The translations under genes were made by a program, and so were the position numbers. This document shows positions 17,082 to 25,484 of a stretch of 64,000 bases of DNA, in pieces. Each line of letters begins with the position of its first letter. Positions within the stretch are counted from its first letter, which is position 1. The notes beneath the pieces are model-generated. The model was not told the origin of the DNA. It did not search any database and saw only the letters and a program-made list of their open reading frames with translations. This DNA comes from an uncultured Acidobacteriaceae bacterium (GTDB lineage: Bacteria; Acidobacteriota; Terriglobia; Terriglobales; Acidobacteriaceae): the NCBI GenBank assembly GCA_937879855.1, contig CALFMO010000044.1, positions 1-64,000 on the forward strand. The letters are read 5' to 3'.

Positions 17082-17440
17082 TCGGGCTCCTCCTTGGTTG
17101 ACGTTGTTTCTTTATCTAGGCGCTGGCCGTACATCCAACGTTGCGGCTTGATCTGCAAGAGCCAATCTTGTGCCGCGGGAATTCGGCCGAGGTCTTCTTT
17201 GACGTGCTGCTCTCCTACATAGCGGACCGGAACCTGCTTGCCATCGCTATTCACGATGGCAACACCAAACAGTTTCTCCGCCAGGAAGATTCCCTCGGCA
17301 TGGTGACGTAAGGCCCGGTGACGGAAGTCTGCGAGGAACGCTTTCGATTCATCGAACCAGTTATGAATCGGGAGATAGTCTTCTGTTCTTCCGCCGAATT
17401 TCCTCGCGCTGCTCTGCGCGTGTTTGAGTGGGTGGGCCAT
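17078..17440 (-). CDS. DUF6915-like protein
   Basis: This is a 120-residue protein starting MAHPLKHAQSSARKFGG. The core DYLPIHNWFDESKAF, then FRHRALRHHAEGIFLAEKLFG, is rich in histidines that may bind metal and fits the plasmid-associated DUF6915 pattern as I remember it. It starts 5 bp after the upstream gene's stop and overlaps the Rad52-like start, so it belongs to a three-gene unit. An in-frame start at 17515 would overlap the upstream gene and is less likely. Function unknown. Confidence 0.8.
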   Translation of the reverse strand: MAHPLKHAQSSARKFGGRTEDYLPIHNWFDESKAFLADFRHRALRHHAEGIFLAEKLFGVAIVNSDGKQVPVRYVGEQHVKEDLGRIPAAQDWLLQIKPQRWMYGQRLDKETTSTKEEPE

Positions 17441-17444
17441 AGAG

Positions 17445-17825
17445 CTACACCTCGTACGTGGTGGTCGTGTAATCCTCAAAGCGATCATTGCGCTCAACCG
17501 TAAGCGTGCGGGCACTCACATCCAGCACCACATCCCCGAAACCGCCGCAATCGTTCTCATATCCGAAAGGCACAAGAGCTTCGAAGTGTTCCTGCAGGTG
17601 CGAAGCATCGTGCTTGACAGGCTCGTGCTCGCCCCACGCATACGATTCGGCGTCATAGCACTTCACTTCTTCAGTCGTGCCATCGTCGCCGTAGCCGTCG
17701 AAGTGCACCGCCACAAACGCAACCCCCGCAGCGGCCAGTCTGTCGCATTCCGCCAGGAGAGCGGCTTTGGCCGCAGCTTGTCCTGGCTCAAGGGCTTGGT
17801 TATTGTTTTGCTGAGTGTTTTCCAT
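17445..17825 (-). CDS. DUF6878-like protein
   Basis: This is a 126-residue acidic protein. An alpha-helical N-terminus (LLAECDRLAAAGVAFVAVHFDGYGDDG) is followed by a variable loop and GYENDCGGFGDVVLDVS with a TTTTYEV end. The FDGYGDxG signature is what I recognise from DUF6878, found on plasmids with PRTRC and Rad52 genes. The ribosome binding site GGAAGGA is good. It is the first gene of the unit with DUF6915 and Rad52-like proteins. Function unknown. Confidence 0.8.
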   Translation of the reverse strand: MENTQQNNNQALEPGQAAAKAALLAECDRLAAAGVAFVAVHFDGYGDDGTTEEVKCYDAESYAWGEHEPVKHDASHLQEHFEALVPFGYENDCGGFGDVVLDVSARTLTVERNDRFEDYTTTTYEV

Positions 17826-18098
17826 CGCTTGATCCTTCCGATTGGGAGTATTGAAGCTGCTCAGGTTTGATCTGTTCGAGGAGGTCCTTCCGCGAGTGCA
17901 ACCGCACTAGGTGCAGTGCTCGGCCACACCGGACCTTCTTGCGGAGGCGTTGCCAGTGTCTGGGGAATCAATATGCAACGTCTTTTAAGTTTGGATAGTT
18001 TAGGTCAGGCAGGGAGGCGAGGTCGGCAGCTATCGCGATCGTTCTTCTTCGATCGCTTCAATCCACAACGAAGAACCGGAGTAGCGATTCGCTTGCAA

Positions 18099-18506
18099 TT
18101 ATTCGGTTTCCACGCGCACGTCGCCAAACTTTCGAAAGTCCTGATCAAAGGTCGACACTGGTACGTTCTTAGCCACCGCGGTGGCGGCGATCAGACAGTC
18201 GACAAAGTGAGCCTTCGTTCCCTTATAGCGGTTCAGAGCGTCCAGGTGGACCGTTACCTCACCGATCTCGACGCCAGGACTGGAGATCAAGCCTCCGAGG
18301 GCGGAGGCGATAGCCGCGCGTGGGTGCCCGTAGAAAGACTCAAGCACAAACACACACTCTGCCAGAACGACAGGCAGTACCACGACGACCACGTCGCCCC
18401 GATCGCAGGCATCGAACAGCTTGCCAGCTGCTCGTGCATGTTTGTCGTGGTCCTGGACCAGATAGCGGACAATCACATTGGTGTCGACAAGTCTTTGCTT
18501 GTTCAC
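18099..18506 (-). CDS. vapC: VapC-type PIN-domain toxin
   Basis: This is a 135-residue PIN ribonuclease with the acidic quartet visible: D8 in LVDTNVIVRYL, E50 in LAECVFVLE, D103 in HFVDCLIAA and D121 in STFDQDF. Such toxins cut RNA to stop translation when unbound. Its GTG start overlaps the antitoxin stop by 4 bp (GTGA), giving the standard coupled order antitoxin-toxin. The pair probably stabilises the element. Motifs are complete, so it looks functional. Confidence 0.92.
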   Translation of the reverse strand: MNKQRLVDTNVIVRYLVQDHDKHARAAGKLFDACDRGDVVVVVLPVVLAECVFVLESFYGHPRAAIASALGGLISSPGVEIGEVTVHLDALNRYKGTKAHFVDCLIAATAVAKNVPVSTFDQDFRKFGDVRVETE

Positions 18507-18748
18507 CGGGTACCCTCATGACGCGCTGCCTCGGCCGCAGCCTCGCGGATTTCAGCGAAAGACATCCCCTTTCCCTTGTTGCTGGCGAGCGCGCCCTTGA
18601 GCGACCGAATGCCGGGATGCACACGAATGGTAGCTCGGTCTCCCTCCACTTCGTATTCCAGCTTGTCGCCCGGTTTGATTCGCAAGGCCTTTCGAATTTT
18701 CTCGGGAATGGTCGTTTGTCCCTTACTCGTCACTGTAGAATGTAGCAT
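18503..18748 (-). CDS. vapB: AbrB/MazE-fold (VapB-type) antitoxin
   Basis: This is an 81-residue protein. The N-terminal swapped-hairpin DNA-binding domain (residues 1-45) reads STVTSKGQTTIPEKIRKALR, then IKPGDKLEYEV. The C-terminal 35 residues would wrap the toxin. It has a good AAGGA site. It lies directly behind a set of CCTTACT direct repeats and a TAGTATACTA palindrome, the probable operator at which the VapBC complex represses itself. Confidence 0.92.
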   Translation of the reverse strand: MLHSTVTSKGQTTIPEKIRKALRIKPGDKLEYEVEGDRATIRVHPGIRSLKGALASNKGKGMSFAEIREAAAEAARHEGTR

Positions 18749-18756
18749 CGTTATGT

Positions 18757-18799
18757 CCTTACTTTCCAGTCGATCCTTACTAGTATACTACCCCTTACT
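18757..18799. promoter_or_regulatory. 18-bp-spaced CCTTACT repeats at the vapBC promoter
   Basis: CCTTACT occurs at 18757, 18775 and 18793, exactly 18 bp apart. A fourth copy at 18721 lies two periods further, inside the first codons of vapB. The perfect palindrome TAGTATACTA (18781-18790) lies between copies two and three. Together they look like a VapBC operator array overlapping the promoter. Confidence 0.6.
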
Positions 18800-18886
18800 T
18801 ATTCGGCTGGCAAGGCCAGACCGAAATGGGGAGCCTTCCGTCCTTATCCCCCTGAGGCAAAGGCTTTTCCAGCACGGGCGTTGGTT

Positions 18887-19678
18887 TCAAAGGTTCTTTG
18901 AGAGCCGGCCTCTGTTGCGGAACCGTTGCCAATGCTTGGGATCAACACGTAATGCCTGAACGCAAGATAACGAGGACAGAGTGACGAATCCCCCGTGATA
19001 GGAGATTGTCCCGTAGCGAAACAGCCGCGCGAGCAGAGCAAGCGCGTGATGGGCCAGCGTCGGATTAACGAACGGCTCCTGCCGGTCGAGGGCTTCCGCC
19101 GCGCTACAGCTTGGCAGGCCATCTCTGTCCAGTTCGCCCTGGATAACCTCGGGGAAAAGCTCTGAGACCGTCCGTAGCCGCAGCCTGTGCCGCCGGTTCC
19201 TTCGATTCAGTGGTTCTCCCAGCACAAATTGACCGCTGTCCGCATTGTTGCCGAGGTCCAGCCAGTAATCGACTTCACTCCAATCCTCTGCGCACTTTGC
19301 GATTGCGGCTCGTGCCTTCCGCGTGTCGACACAGCCGATCACGATGTCTACGCCATCGAGCCTGCGTTTCGGATCCAACCGTTCAGGAACTCCCTGCCAG
19401 TCCAGACCCCAGAACAGATTCAGCCGGTTGGCGAGAACCACAGATTTATAGAGACCGATCTCAGATTGACTGAACGGCTGGCGTACGCAGTTCGTCGCAG
19501 AGATGACCTCCGGGTCGAGCAACGTGACTTGGATCCCTTCCGGATGTCCGTAGGCCAGCAATGCCTGATGCAGGTACGGCAACCCGGCTGCGATCGCGCT
19601 TCCGTTGCCCCCGCAACCGACGACCAGCACGCGCACTTTGTGCTTCAGTAAACCAGGATGAATCTGGTGAGTCTCCAT
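18887..19678 (-). CDS. PRTRC system ThiF family protein
   Basis: This is a 263-residue E1-like adenylating-enzyme fold. GCGGNGS (21-27) is the nucleotide-binding loop, DPEVISATNCVRQPFSQSEIG is the typical E1 segment following the first strands (split here as two motifs, DPEVISATNC and RQPFSQSEIG), and IGCVDTRKAR follows. This is the namesake protein of ParB-related ThiF-related cassettes, where it probably acts on the Ubl-like protein C. ATG 19678 has AAGGATGA; a GTG at 19693 is the alternative and would overlap protein B. Confidence 0.9.
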   Translation of the reverse strand: METHQIHPGLLKHKVRVLVVGCGGNGSAIAAGLPYLHQALLAYGHPEGIQVTLLDPEVISATNCVRQPFSQSEIGLYKSVVLANRLNLFWGLDWQGVPERLDPKRRLDGVDIVIGCVDTRKARAAIAKCAEDWSEVDYWLDLGNNADSGQFVLGEPLNRRNRRHRLRLRTVSELFPEVIQGELDRDGLPSCSAAEALDRQEPFVNPTLAHHALALLARLFRYGTISYHGGFVTLSSLSCVQALRVDPKHWQRFRNRGRLSKNL

Positions 19679-19682
19679 GGCT

Positions 19683-20393
19683 TCATCCTTCACCTTTTCT
19701 CTCGATTAATTCCTGAAGAGTTTGTTTGCTGTCGGCCAGAAACTTCACAGGAAAATGTTTCCGTCCAGCAAGGGTTGACCACAGACCTAAGAACCCGCCG
19801 GAATGCGTTGTCAGTCGGACTGCGCCACTGGGATGAGTAAATTCGCTGGCGAAATACGCGTTCTCCCAGCCCGGCAGGGAAGCGACGCTTATCTCCCCCG
19901 GAACTCGCATACTGCCCAGACAGACTCGGCCGGCCGAGTCGGTGTTCCAGTACGGAGCGTTTTTCAGGTGTGTATCGGCCTTTGGTCGGCAGTTTTCTGC
20001 GAGTGCGCATACGAACAGCTCACGCCCTTGGATCATGAACACCAGGGGAGGGTGGGGATACATCTTGCCATTCAGCTTTTTCGCTTCGGCATTTCCGTCG
20101 CCGAAGAACATCAGCCGCAGTTGCGCCCGGCTCCACCATGCGATCACCTCAGGGGTTCGTGCCAGCACATGTTCTGGTAAAACCTCCGCTGCCATGCTTG
20201 ACCCCAAGCCTTTGGCGAGCGTCTCAAGAAAGCCCGTGGTAACGGACTGCCCGGCGCACAAATAGGGCGCCTCATTCTGCCGGCACTTTACCTCGTGCAA
20301 CGTGGCAAAGGTCCTGCTGCCTTCCTGATAAAGGAGCACAGCTCGCTTCAGACTGAAGATTCGGTTGTCACCGACCCGCAGGTGCACGTTCAT
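19683..20393 (-). CDS. PRTRC system protein B
   Basis: This is a 236-residue protein matching PRTRC protein B: a WWSRAQLRLMFF segment, HPPLVFMIQGRELFVCAL, then NAPYWNTDSAGRVCLGSM and FTHPSG. The WN..G.VC.G..  arrangement recalls the active-site region of E2-like proteins in bacterial ubiquitin-type systems, so a carrier role is possible. It overlaps protein F by 4 bp and is followed by ThiF. Molecular function unproven. Confidence 0.88.
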   Translation of the reverse strand: MNVHLRVGDNRIFSLKRAVLLYQEGSRTFATLHEVKCRQNEAPYLCAGQSVTTGFLETLAKGLGSSMAAEVLPEHVLARTPEVIAWWSRAQLRLMFFGDGNAEAKKLNGKMYPHPPLVFMIQGRELFVCALAENCRPKADTHLKNAPYWNTDSAGRVCLGSMRVPGEISVASLPGWENAYFASEFTHPSGAVRLTTHSGGFLGLWSTLAGRKHFPVKFLADSKQTLQELIERKGEG

Positions 20394-21487
20394 AACTGCT
20401 CCTCACGGGCGATCACGCCATCGTCATTGCCCGGCATCAAGTCAATCAGCCGGCTGGCAGCAGCGAGTGTGTCGCAGACCACGCCCAGCGTGCGGAACCC
20501 CTGGCGAATGCCGACGGGATCTGAAAGCTCGAGGGGAATAATGAGGTTGGGTTGAGGTATCGTTTCCATCGTGGTCTGCGCCTCATCGTCAAAGCACCCG
20601 ACCACTGCATCGCCGGATGAGAAGGCGGCGAGCAGACATGGCAGTGGTGGATTCGAGTCCATCAGCTGCTCTCCCATCTCCTCAGTGAATTCCGGCCGCT
20701 TGCCCTGCTTCGAGACCCAACACAACTCCAGCAGACCTCTGACCAGTACTTTCACTTGCTGGTTGCGGATCTTATGGCTTAGTTCCTTCAGACCGCGGAG
20801 ACCGAGGGGCTGTTCTTCCAGGCACTTCGGAGTACATCCTGCAATGTCTGGCACTTCGTACTGCTCCGGATTCTCTTCGCCCTCATACCATTCGCGCAGC
20901 ATGTCGACTCGCTCTTGGGCGTCGTGGTAATCGTAGACCCGCATCCAGCGGTTGAGGGATCCGACAAAGTGCCTCAAGAAAGTCGCCGGCAGACGCGGAT
21001 GTACGCGCCCAAGCAGTTCAATGGTTGGGTTCAGGAGCACGAATGCCGCGCTATCTGGATCGACGATCAGGTAGAGCGTACCCTCCCGTCCTCGTTCATC
21101 CGAATAGTCGACCAACCTGTCGCTGAGAGTAAGATCCAGATCGAAGCGGCGCTCGATTGACGCCCCGCCACGGTTGCGGATCAATCGCCGAAGGGTCAGC
21201 AACAAGTATTTGATCGCGTCTCTTCCGCTCTCCCAGTCCTCCACGGCCGCGAGATCGGACTTCACCAAGATCTCGGCCAATGCGATTACCTCGCGGTCAT
21301 CCGCCGAGAAACGCTGTTCAGTCGGAACCTTCTCCAAGGTTGGCAATACAACTTCACATGGCGGGGCGATCAACTGGTCGGCGGTAGGGACCCTCCAGGT
21401 GGCACGAGGCGTTTCCCAGCGTGCCAGCGGGAGCATTGCTCGACCGCCCGTGCCAACAGTGCTGAGGACATTTGCAGTTCCTGACAT
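20390..21487 (-). CDS. PRTRC system protein F
   Basis: This is a roughly 365-residue protein, start MSGTANVLSTVG at 21487 with GGAGG five bases upstream. An open frame extends up to 21736, but that part has no site and reads as noise. It is placed as protein F by its position between C and B and by its size. Visible features are a LLLTLRRLIRNRG helix, a YEGEENPEQYEVPDIAGCTP loop and an acidic C-terminus. No catalytic motif. Role in the cassette unknown. Confidence 0.75.
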   Translation of the reverse strand: MSGTANVLSTVGTGGRAMLPLARWETPRATWRVPTADQLIAPPCEVVLPTLEKVPTEQRFSADDREVIALAEILVKSDLAAVEDWESGRDAIKYLLLTLRRLIRNRGGASIERRFDLDLTLSDRLVDYSDERGREGTLYLIVDPDSAAFVLLNPTIELLGRVHPRLPATFLRHFVGSLNRWMRVYDYHDAQERVDMLREWYEGEENPEQYEVPDIAGCTPKCLEEQPLGLRGLKELSHKIRNQQVKVLVRGLLELCWVSKQGKRPEFTEEMGEQLMDSNPPLPCLLAAFSSGDAVVGCFDDEAQTTMETIPQPNLIIPLELSDPVGIRQGFRTLGVVCDTLAAASRLIDLMPGNDDGVIAREEQL

Positions 21488-21895
21488 TCGAAGAACCTCC
21501 GGAGCACCGTCTGACGGTGCGAAATTCGGTCTGCTGCTAGTCTCCGAAGCTCCCGTAGGACCGTCTCTTTCTGTTTGTCGCTGGAACAATTCCTTCGCAG
21601 GTTTCGAGCTGTCATGTTCGTATCTCTCAGATCGGATCGCCGTTTCTTGTGCAGCTTTGCATCCCGGTTCATTTGGGGTATGCTCGATGGCGAACGCGAG
21701 ACTGGTTACCGCCCACCGGCCGTCACGCCGCGCCAAACGCCACGGACCAGGTCTCGGTTTTGAGGGGGTCAGGCCGCCGTCCGCAGCCTTAATCGGTTCC
21801 GCCGAGACGGCGGCTTGTTATGTTCTCTGGTGGATTCCGCGAGTTGATGGTGGTTCTTATCGCGGTCCTGTTGCGACCTGACCTCGCGTTACGGT
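21488..21895. other. gap inside the PRTRC operon, with a hairpin
   Basis: About 400 bp separate protein C and protein F. The gap contains a perfect 9-bp inverted repeat GCCGCCGTC (21773-21781) / GACGGCGGC (21806-21814). On the plus strand it is followed by a T-rich stretch, so it could terminate plus-strand transcription or attenuate the operon. No convincing gene was found, although open frames run through it on both strands. Confidence 0.4.
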
Positions 21896-22102
21896 TTATC
21901 CCTTGGTCCCGATTGCACGAACAAAGCTGTACTGCAGATGTTCCCCCGTAGCCTCTGGCCCCGTGATTGCGGCCGTGGCCAGTTCCGGATATTGGTGGCT
22001 GTAGATGATTTTCACTTCTTCCGGCGTCATCCTCGGATCTGGGTCCGGAAGTTTCACGCCGTTATACGTAAAGCTGCGAAACAGCACTTTTGCGTCGATC
22101 AT
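21896..22102 (-). CDS. PRTRC system protein C (Ubl-like)
   Basis: This is a 68-residue protein: MIDAKVLFRSFTYNGVKLPDP, here given as the motif FTYNGVKLPDPDPRMTPEEV, then YSHQYPELATAAI. It is recognised as PRTRC protein C, a small beta-grasp ubiquitin-like protein that accompanies ThiF. It ends in Gly, but as KG rather than GG. The start overlaps the stop codon of protein E by 4 bp. Confidence 0.9.
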   Translation of the reverse strand: MIDAKVLFRSFTYNGVKLPDPDPRMTPEEVKIIYSHQYPELATAAITGPEATGEHLQYSFVRAIGTKG

Positions 22103-22554
22103 GATGTAGCTTCTCCCTCTACTTCTCCGGCCGCCTGCGTTGTTGGTTCGGCGTTTTGCTGCGCGGCGAACAGACTCGGTGTCGTATCGGCTGTGGGCGC
22201 TGGCGGCTCTGGTGACTCGTCCTTCTTCGCGACGGCCGGATTGGCTTTCGAGGCCTGTTGCGTTGTCTTCACCTTCTGGCGTGCTGCTTTGGCAGCCGCG
22301 TCCATTTCCGCCTTAGCTTCGGCCAAGCTGTTGCCGAGCGCTAGGTGAGCGTCGACATAGCTGGCTAGATGTCCGCCTAATTCTGAATCCAACTCCTCGG
22401 CTGACCCAGTAACGCTCACGGGAGTCGTGAGAGCGTGGTCCTCGCCTTCCTTCACTTTCGCGGGAATCACGTTCACCCTCACTTTTTCGTCAACTCTCGC
22501 GACTGTGATCAGCAGCGTCCGTTCTTTGAGCAATGGCATGAGTTCGACAAACAT
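22099..22554 (-). CDS. PRTRC system protein E
   Basis: This is a roughly 151-residue protein. The N-terminal half starts MFVELMPLLKERTLLITVAR, followed by KVRVNVIPAK, matching PRTRC protein E. The C-terminal half is alanine- and proline-rich and low in complexity. ATG 22554 has an AAGGAGGG site; an in-frame start at 22692 is not supported. It is the first gene of the PRTRC set in this window. Proteins A, D and ParB are not seen. Function unknown. Confidence 0.85.
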   Translation of the reverse strand: MFVELMPLLKERTLLITVARVDEKVRVNVIPAKVKEGEDHALTTPVSVTGSAEELDSELGGHLASYVDAHLALGNSLAEAKAEMDAAAKAARQKVKTTQQASKANPAVAKKDESPEPPAPTADTTPSLFAAQQNAEPTTQAAGEVEGEATS

Positions 22555-22723
22555 GTCTTCATCCCTCCTTACTTCTTGTTGGTTTGAAACTTTGAAACGT
22601 ACGATCAAAACGCGCCGGGACGGGCACCCAACCGCGGGGATGGGGGTGAGTAGGGAGCGGTGTGCGCCCGTCCCTGTCTGTGGCTCTACCAAGATGGAGA
22701 GGTTTCCACAGATCTCTTCTGTC

Positions 22724-23152
22724 TTAGAAGGGAATGTCGTCGTCAGCTATCGCGGGGGTGGGCTGCGGGCCGCATTGTTCGCTGGGAATTTCTCCGCCGG
22801 CCTTCTGCCCATTGTCCCGCGAACCGAGCAGGACAATGTCCCGCGCCACAATCTCCGTTCGATATTTCCTTTCGCCATTCTGCCGGTCTTCCCAGGTCGA
22901 TGTTTGCAGCTTGCCTTCAACGTAGAGCTTCGATCCCTTGCGGACGTACTCTCCCACGATCTCCGCTAAACGCTGCCAAGCCACGACGCTGTGCCATTCT
23001 GTTCTGTCCTGCCATTGCTCGTTCCTGTCCTTGAATCGTTCGTTCGTGGCGAGACTGACTTTAGCCACAGGAACTCCACTGGCTGTGTACTTGACCTCAG
23101 GATCCTGGCCCACGTTTCCCACCAAAATTACCTTGTTCACGCTTTTCGCCAT
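22724..23152 (-). CDS. ssb: single-stranded DNA-binding protein
   Basis: This is a 142-residue SSB with the OB fold MAKSVNKVILVGNVGQDPEV, then SLATNERFKD, TEWHSVVAWQRLAEIVGEYV and KGSKLYVEGKLQTSTWED. It ends in the acidic DDDIPF tip that binds partner proteins. It is complete and of usual length. The start is 23152; the upstream in-frame extension to 23257 has no SSB homology. It probably coats the transferred strand together with the Rad52-like annealer and the primase. Confidence 0.95.
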   Translation of the reverse strand: MAKSVNKVILVGNVGQDPEVKYTASGVPVAKVSLATNERFKDRNEQWQDRTEWHSVVAWQRLAEIVGEYVRKGSKLYVEGKLQTSTWEDRQNGERKYRTEIVARDIVLLGSRDNGQKAGGEIPSEQCGPQPTPAIADDDIPF

Positions 23153-23172
23153 GTCATACTCCAGTTGCTTTC

Positions 23173-23877
23173 TTATGAACATCCACTCGTGCTGCCACAT
23201 TCCATGCAGCGATAACAGGTACCGTTTCTCACCATCAACGAGCCGCAGAACTGGCATGTAGGCGCGTCTCCCAGCCCCACGACCTGACCAAGTGCTTTCA
23301 CCACGCTGCCAGTCTCACGCTGCGGTTGGCTCGGACTCTGTAGCTCAAACAGGATTCCTTGTTCGCCCTTTAGAAATCGGAGTTCGAGCCATCGGAATAA
23401 ATAGTCCATGAGCGATTTTGCATAGCCAATCTTCGGATTCCCCGACCATCCGCTTGGCTCAAAGCGTGTGTGGCTGAACTTGTCGCACAAGACCCGCAAC
23501 GGGACGCCGTATTGCAGCGCCAGAGACACTGCTGTCGCGAACGAATCCATGAGCCCCGAAACTGTCGATCCTTCCTTGGCCATTCTGATAAACAGTTCAC
23601 CCGGCAGGCCGTCCTCATACAAACCGACGGTGACGTAGCCCTCCTGCCCGCCCACAGAGAAGTGATGGGTCAAGCTATGGCGCTCGTCCGGCAGATGTCG
23701 CCGCACGGATCGTGTTTCTCTTGGGTCTCCCGACCCGCTATCACTGCTTTCGCTGCTGGGGCTCAGCGAACTCTCTCCGCTCTTACTGACATTCGCAATT
23801 TCCTTTGCTTCTGACATAAGCACCCTCGCCAACTGGAGGCCGCTGGATTTAGCGCTCCCATAGCGCGTGGCCTTCAC
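23173..23877 (-). CDS. free-standing C-terminal domain of B12-dependent ribonucleotide reductase
   Basis: This is a 234-residue protein. After a serine-rich leader (1-60) it carries RRHLPDERHSLTHHFSVGG, GLYEDGLPGELFI, GSTVSGLMDSFATAVSLALQYGVPL, here as the motif GLMDSFATAVSLALQYGVPL, FEPSGWSGNPKIGYA and MDYLFRWL. These are the hallmarks of the TSCPD-containing tail of adenosylcobalamin-dependent reductases (NrdJ). It ends with CQFCG...CYRCMECGSTSGCS, the zinc-binding/redox tail. The catalytic barrel is absent. GTG 23877 overlaps the upstream stop codon; ATG 23817 is an alternative. Possibly a regulator or scavenger for host reductase (inference). Confidence 0.85.
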   Translation of the reverse strand: MKATRYGSAKSSGLQLARVLMSEAKEIANVSKSGESSLSPSSESSDSGSGDPRETRSVRRHLPDERHSLTHHFSVGGQEGYVTVGLYEDGLPGELFIRMAKEGSTVSGLMDSFATAVSLALQYGVPLRVLCDKFSHTRFEPSGWSGNPKIGYAKSLMDYLFRWLELRFLKGEQGILFELQSPSQPQRETGSVVKALGQVVGLGDAPTCQFCGSLMVRNGTCYRCMECGSTSGCS

Positions 23878-25475
23878 CTGCCGTTTTCAGTCTTCACAAA
23901 CAGCAGGGCAACGCGATCGTGATAAACGAGCTTCCAGTCCGATCGCTCTCGCAACACTGTTGCCAGCGCGGAATCAATGGGAAGCAGCGCTGCGTTCACT
24001 CGATCCCGTGCCAGGATCGCGTCCCAATCCGGACATGCATTCCACGCTCGCAATCCGTCTTCCACGAATGCAGGACCATAGAAATCCGTTCGACCGTCGT
24101 CGAAGACCCGAACAGAGGGCCAAAGGCGGTAGATTAGATACCCACCCCACTGCCAGCTTGAGTACAAGCGGATAAACGGCACCGACTCCTTCAGAGAGAG
24201 AAAAGTCGCCGCATCAGCTGGGAAACGACTCCGGTCAAACTCAGCGTGCAAGGCTCTCACGCGGCCGGGATGGGAGAGAAGCAACGCCGCAGCGAGCACA
24301 GTCAGGCAGGGCGCTAAATGCCAGTGCTTTCGACCGTGACTGTTCGTGATAATTCGTAGTCCGGTTTCCAACTCAGCGAGACTCGTGCCGATCTTCCCCG
24401 GCCAACGCAGAGAGTGACATGAGCCCATGTATTCCAACCATTCACGCATGGCCAGACCGATGCCGGGCGCTGAGACAACTGCGAAGATCGGAATGTTTCG
24501 TACCGAGAACAATGCTAAGTGCGACCAGCTCAGCAGCAGTAGCACATGAACCCATCTTCCCGCGATCAAGTGCCAGCCTGCCGCCATGATCGCAAGCGCA
24601 AGCAGCGTTTCGAAATACGCCGCAGTGAACGAATGAAAGTCGATGGATTGAAACTCACTGATACGCTGCAAATAGAACGATGCCCCTAGATATTGGGCAA
24701 CGTGGACATGCAAGCGATATCCATAGGGGTTGAGGAGGCTTGTAATGGCACACGCCCCGGCCGTGAATAAATACTTTCGCGCTCGAACCCATGCATTCCG
24801 TCTCGTCCCTTGGACCAGTTCTCCGACTGCCGCTCCAATTGCATAGGTAATCAGCAAGACGATCCCGACGAAAAACCCTCCGTGCAGGTTCACCCAAAGT
24901 ATCGTAAGTGGCGGCAGCACCGAGAGGAGTCCTTCGTTGTTTGCTCTTCTCTCTACCCGGCTGAGCACCCAGCAGAACACCACGGCGAAGAGCGGAGTCA
25001 CGAGGTGTGGTCGCGCGAGCCAGTGTATGGTGCTCGCCGCCATCGCGAGGCCGGTCAGCGCGATAGCGACCACCCGGCGCCCAGATTCGTCCAGTGTGTT
25101 CCTGTAAACGCAGACCGACGTAGCCCCCACGACCAGCAGGCTTACCAAAACAATTCCGGCCAAACCGGAATGTCCGTGGACTACCGCCATCAGAACGTCT
25201 GATAGCCACTCCCAAGCAAACCAGGGCTGGCCGGCCTTGGTGAACGAGAAGAGATCTGTCGTGGGGACTCGCCGGTTCTTCAATATCCATTCCCCGGCTC
25301 GGATATGCCATCCAGTGTCGGAATCGGTGAGCAGCCAGCCCACACCGGTGGTGCACCAGAACAGCACAAGAATTGGTGTCAAGAAAGCCAGATCGGATAG
25401 GGATGGCATCACATAGATCCACGCTCCAACTGGCAACTGCGGACCTTCAGCCATGTATTCCCGATGCAGATCCAT
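23874..25475 (-). CDS. polytopic membrane protein, GT-C-like
   Basis: This is a 533-residue integral membrane protein with about ten hydrophobic segments. It carries LLTDSDTGWHIRAGEWIL near residue 50, followed by PTTDLFSFT and WFAWEWLSDVLMA. The acidic D-T-G-W-H motif at the end of the first membrane segment, and a soluble C-terminus (LYSSWQWGGYLIYRL, VFDDGRTDFYG), are as in uncharacterised glycosyltransferase-C-like proteins common in Acidobacteria and Planctomycetes. It is cargo-like within the element and overlaps the NrdJ-tail gene by 4 bp. Substrate unknown. Confidence 0.75.
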   Translation of the reverse strand: MDLHREYMAEGPQLPVGAWIYVMPSLSDLAFLTPILVLFWCTTGVGWLLTDSDTGWHIRAGEWILKNRRVPTTDLFSFTKAGQPWFAWEWLSDVLMAVVHGHSGLAGIVLVSLLVVGATSVCVYRNTLDESGRRVVAIALTGLAMAASTIHWLARPHLVTPLFAVVFCWVLSRVERRANNEGLLSVLPPLTILWVNLHGGFFVGIVLLITYAIGAAVGELVQGTRRNAWVRARKYLFTAGACAITSLLNPYGYRLHVHVAQYLGASFYLQRISEFQSIDFHSFTAAYFETLLALAIMAAGWHLIAGRWVHVLLLLSWSHLALFSVRNIPIFAVVSAPGIGLAMREWLEYMGSCHSLRWPGKIGTSLAELETGLRIITNSHGRKHWHLAPCLTVLAAALLLSHPGRVRALHAEFDRSRFPADAATFLSLKESVPFIRLYSSWQWGGYLIYRLWPSVRVFDDGRTDFYGPAFVEDGLRAWNACPDWDAILARDRVNAALLPIDSALATVLRERSDWKLVYHDRVALLFVKTENGR

Positions 25476-25484
25476 CTGAATGGT

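Noticed and set aside
17916..18521. 201-codon plus-strand open frame
   Set aside because: Opposite the VapC gene, which has all catalytic residues; the plus frame shows no protein-like features.
21370..21672. 100-codon minus-strand frame overlapping the start of PRTRC protein F
   Set aside because: Shares sequence with the F gene in another frame, basic low-complexity product, no good ribosome binding site.
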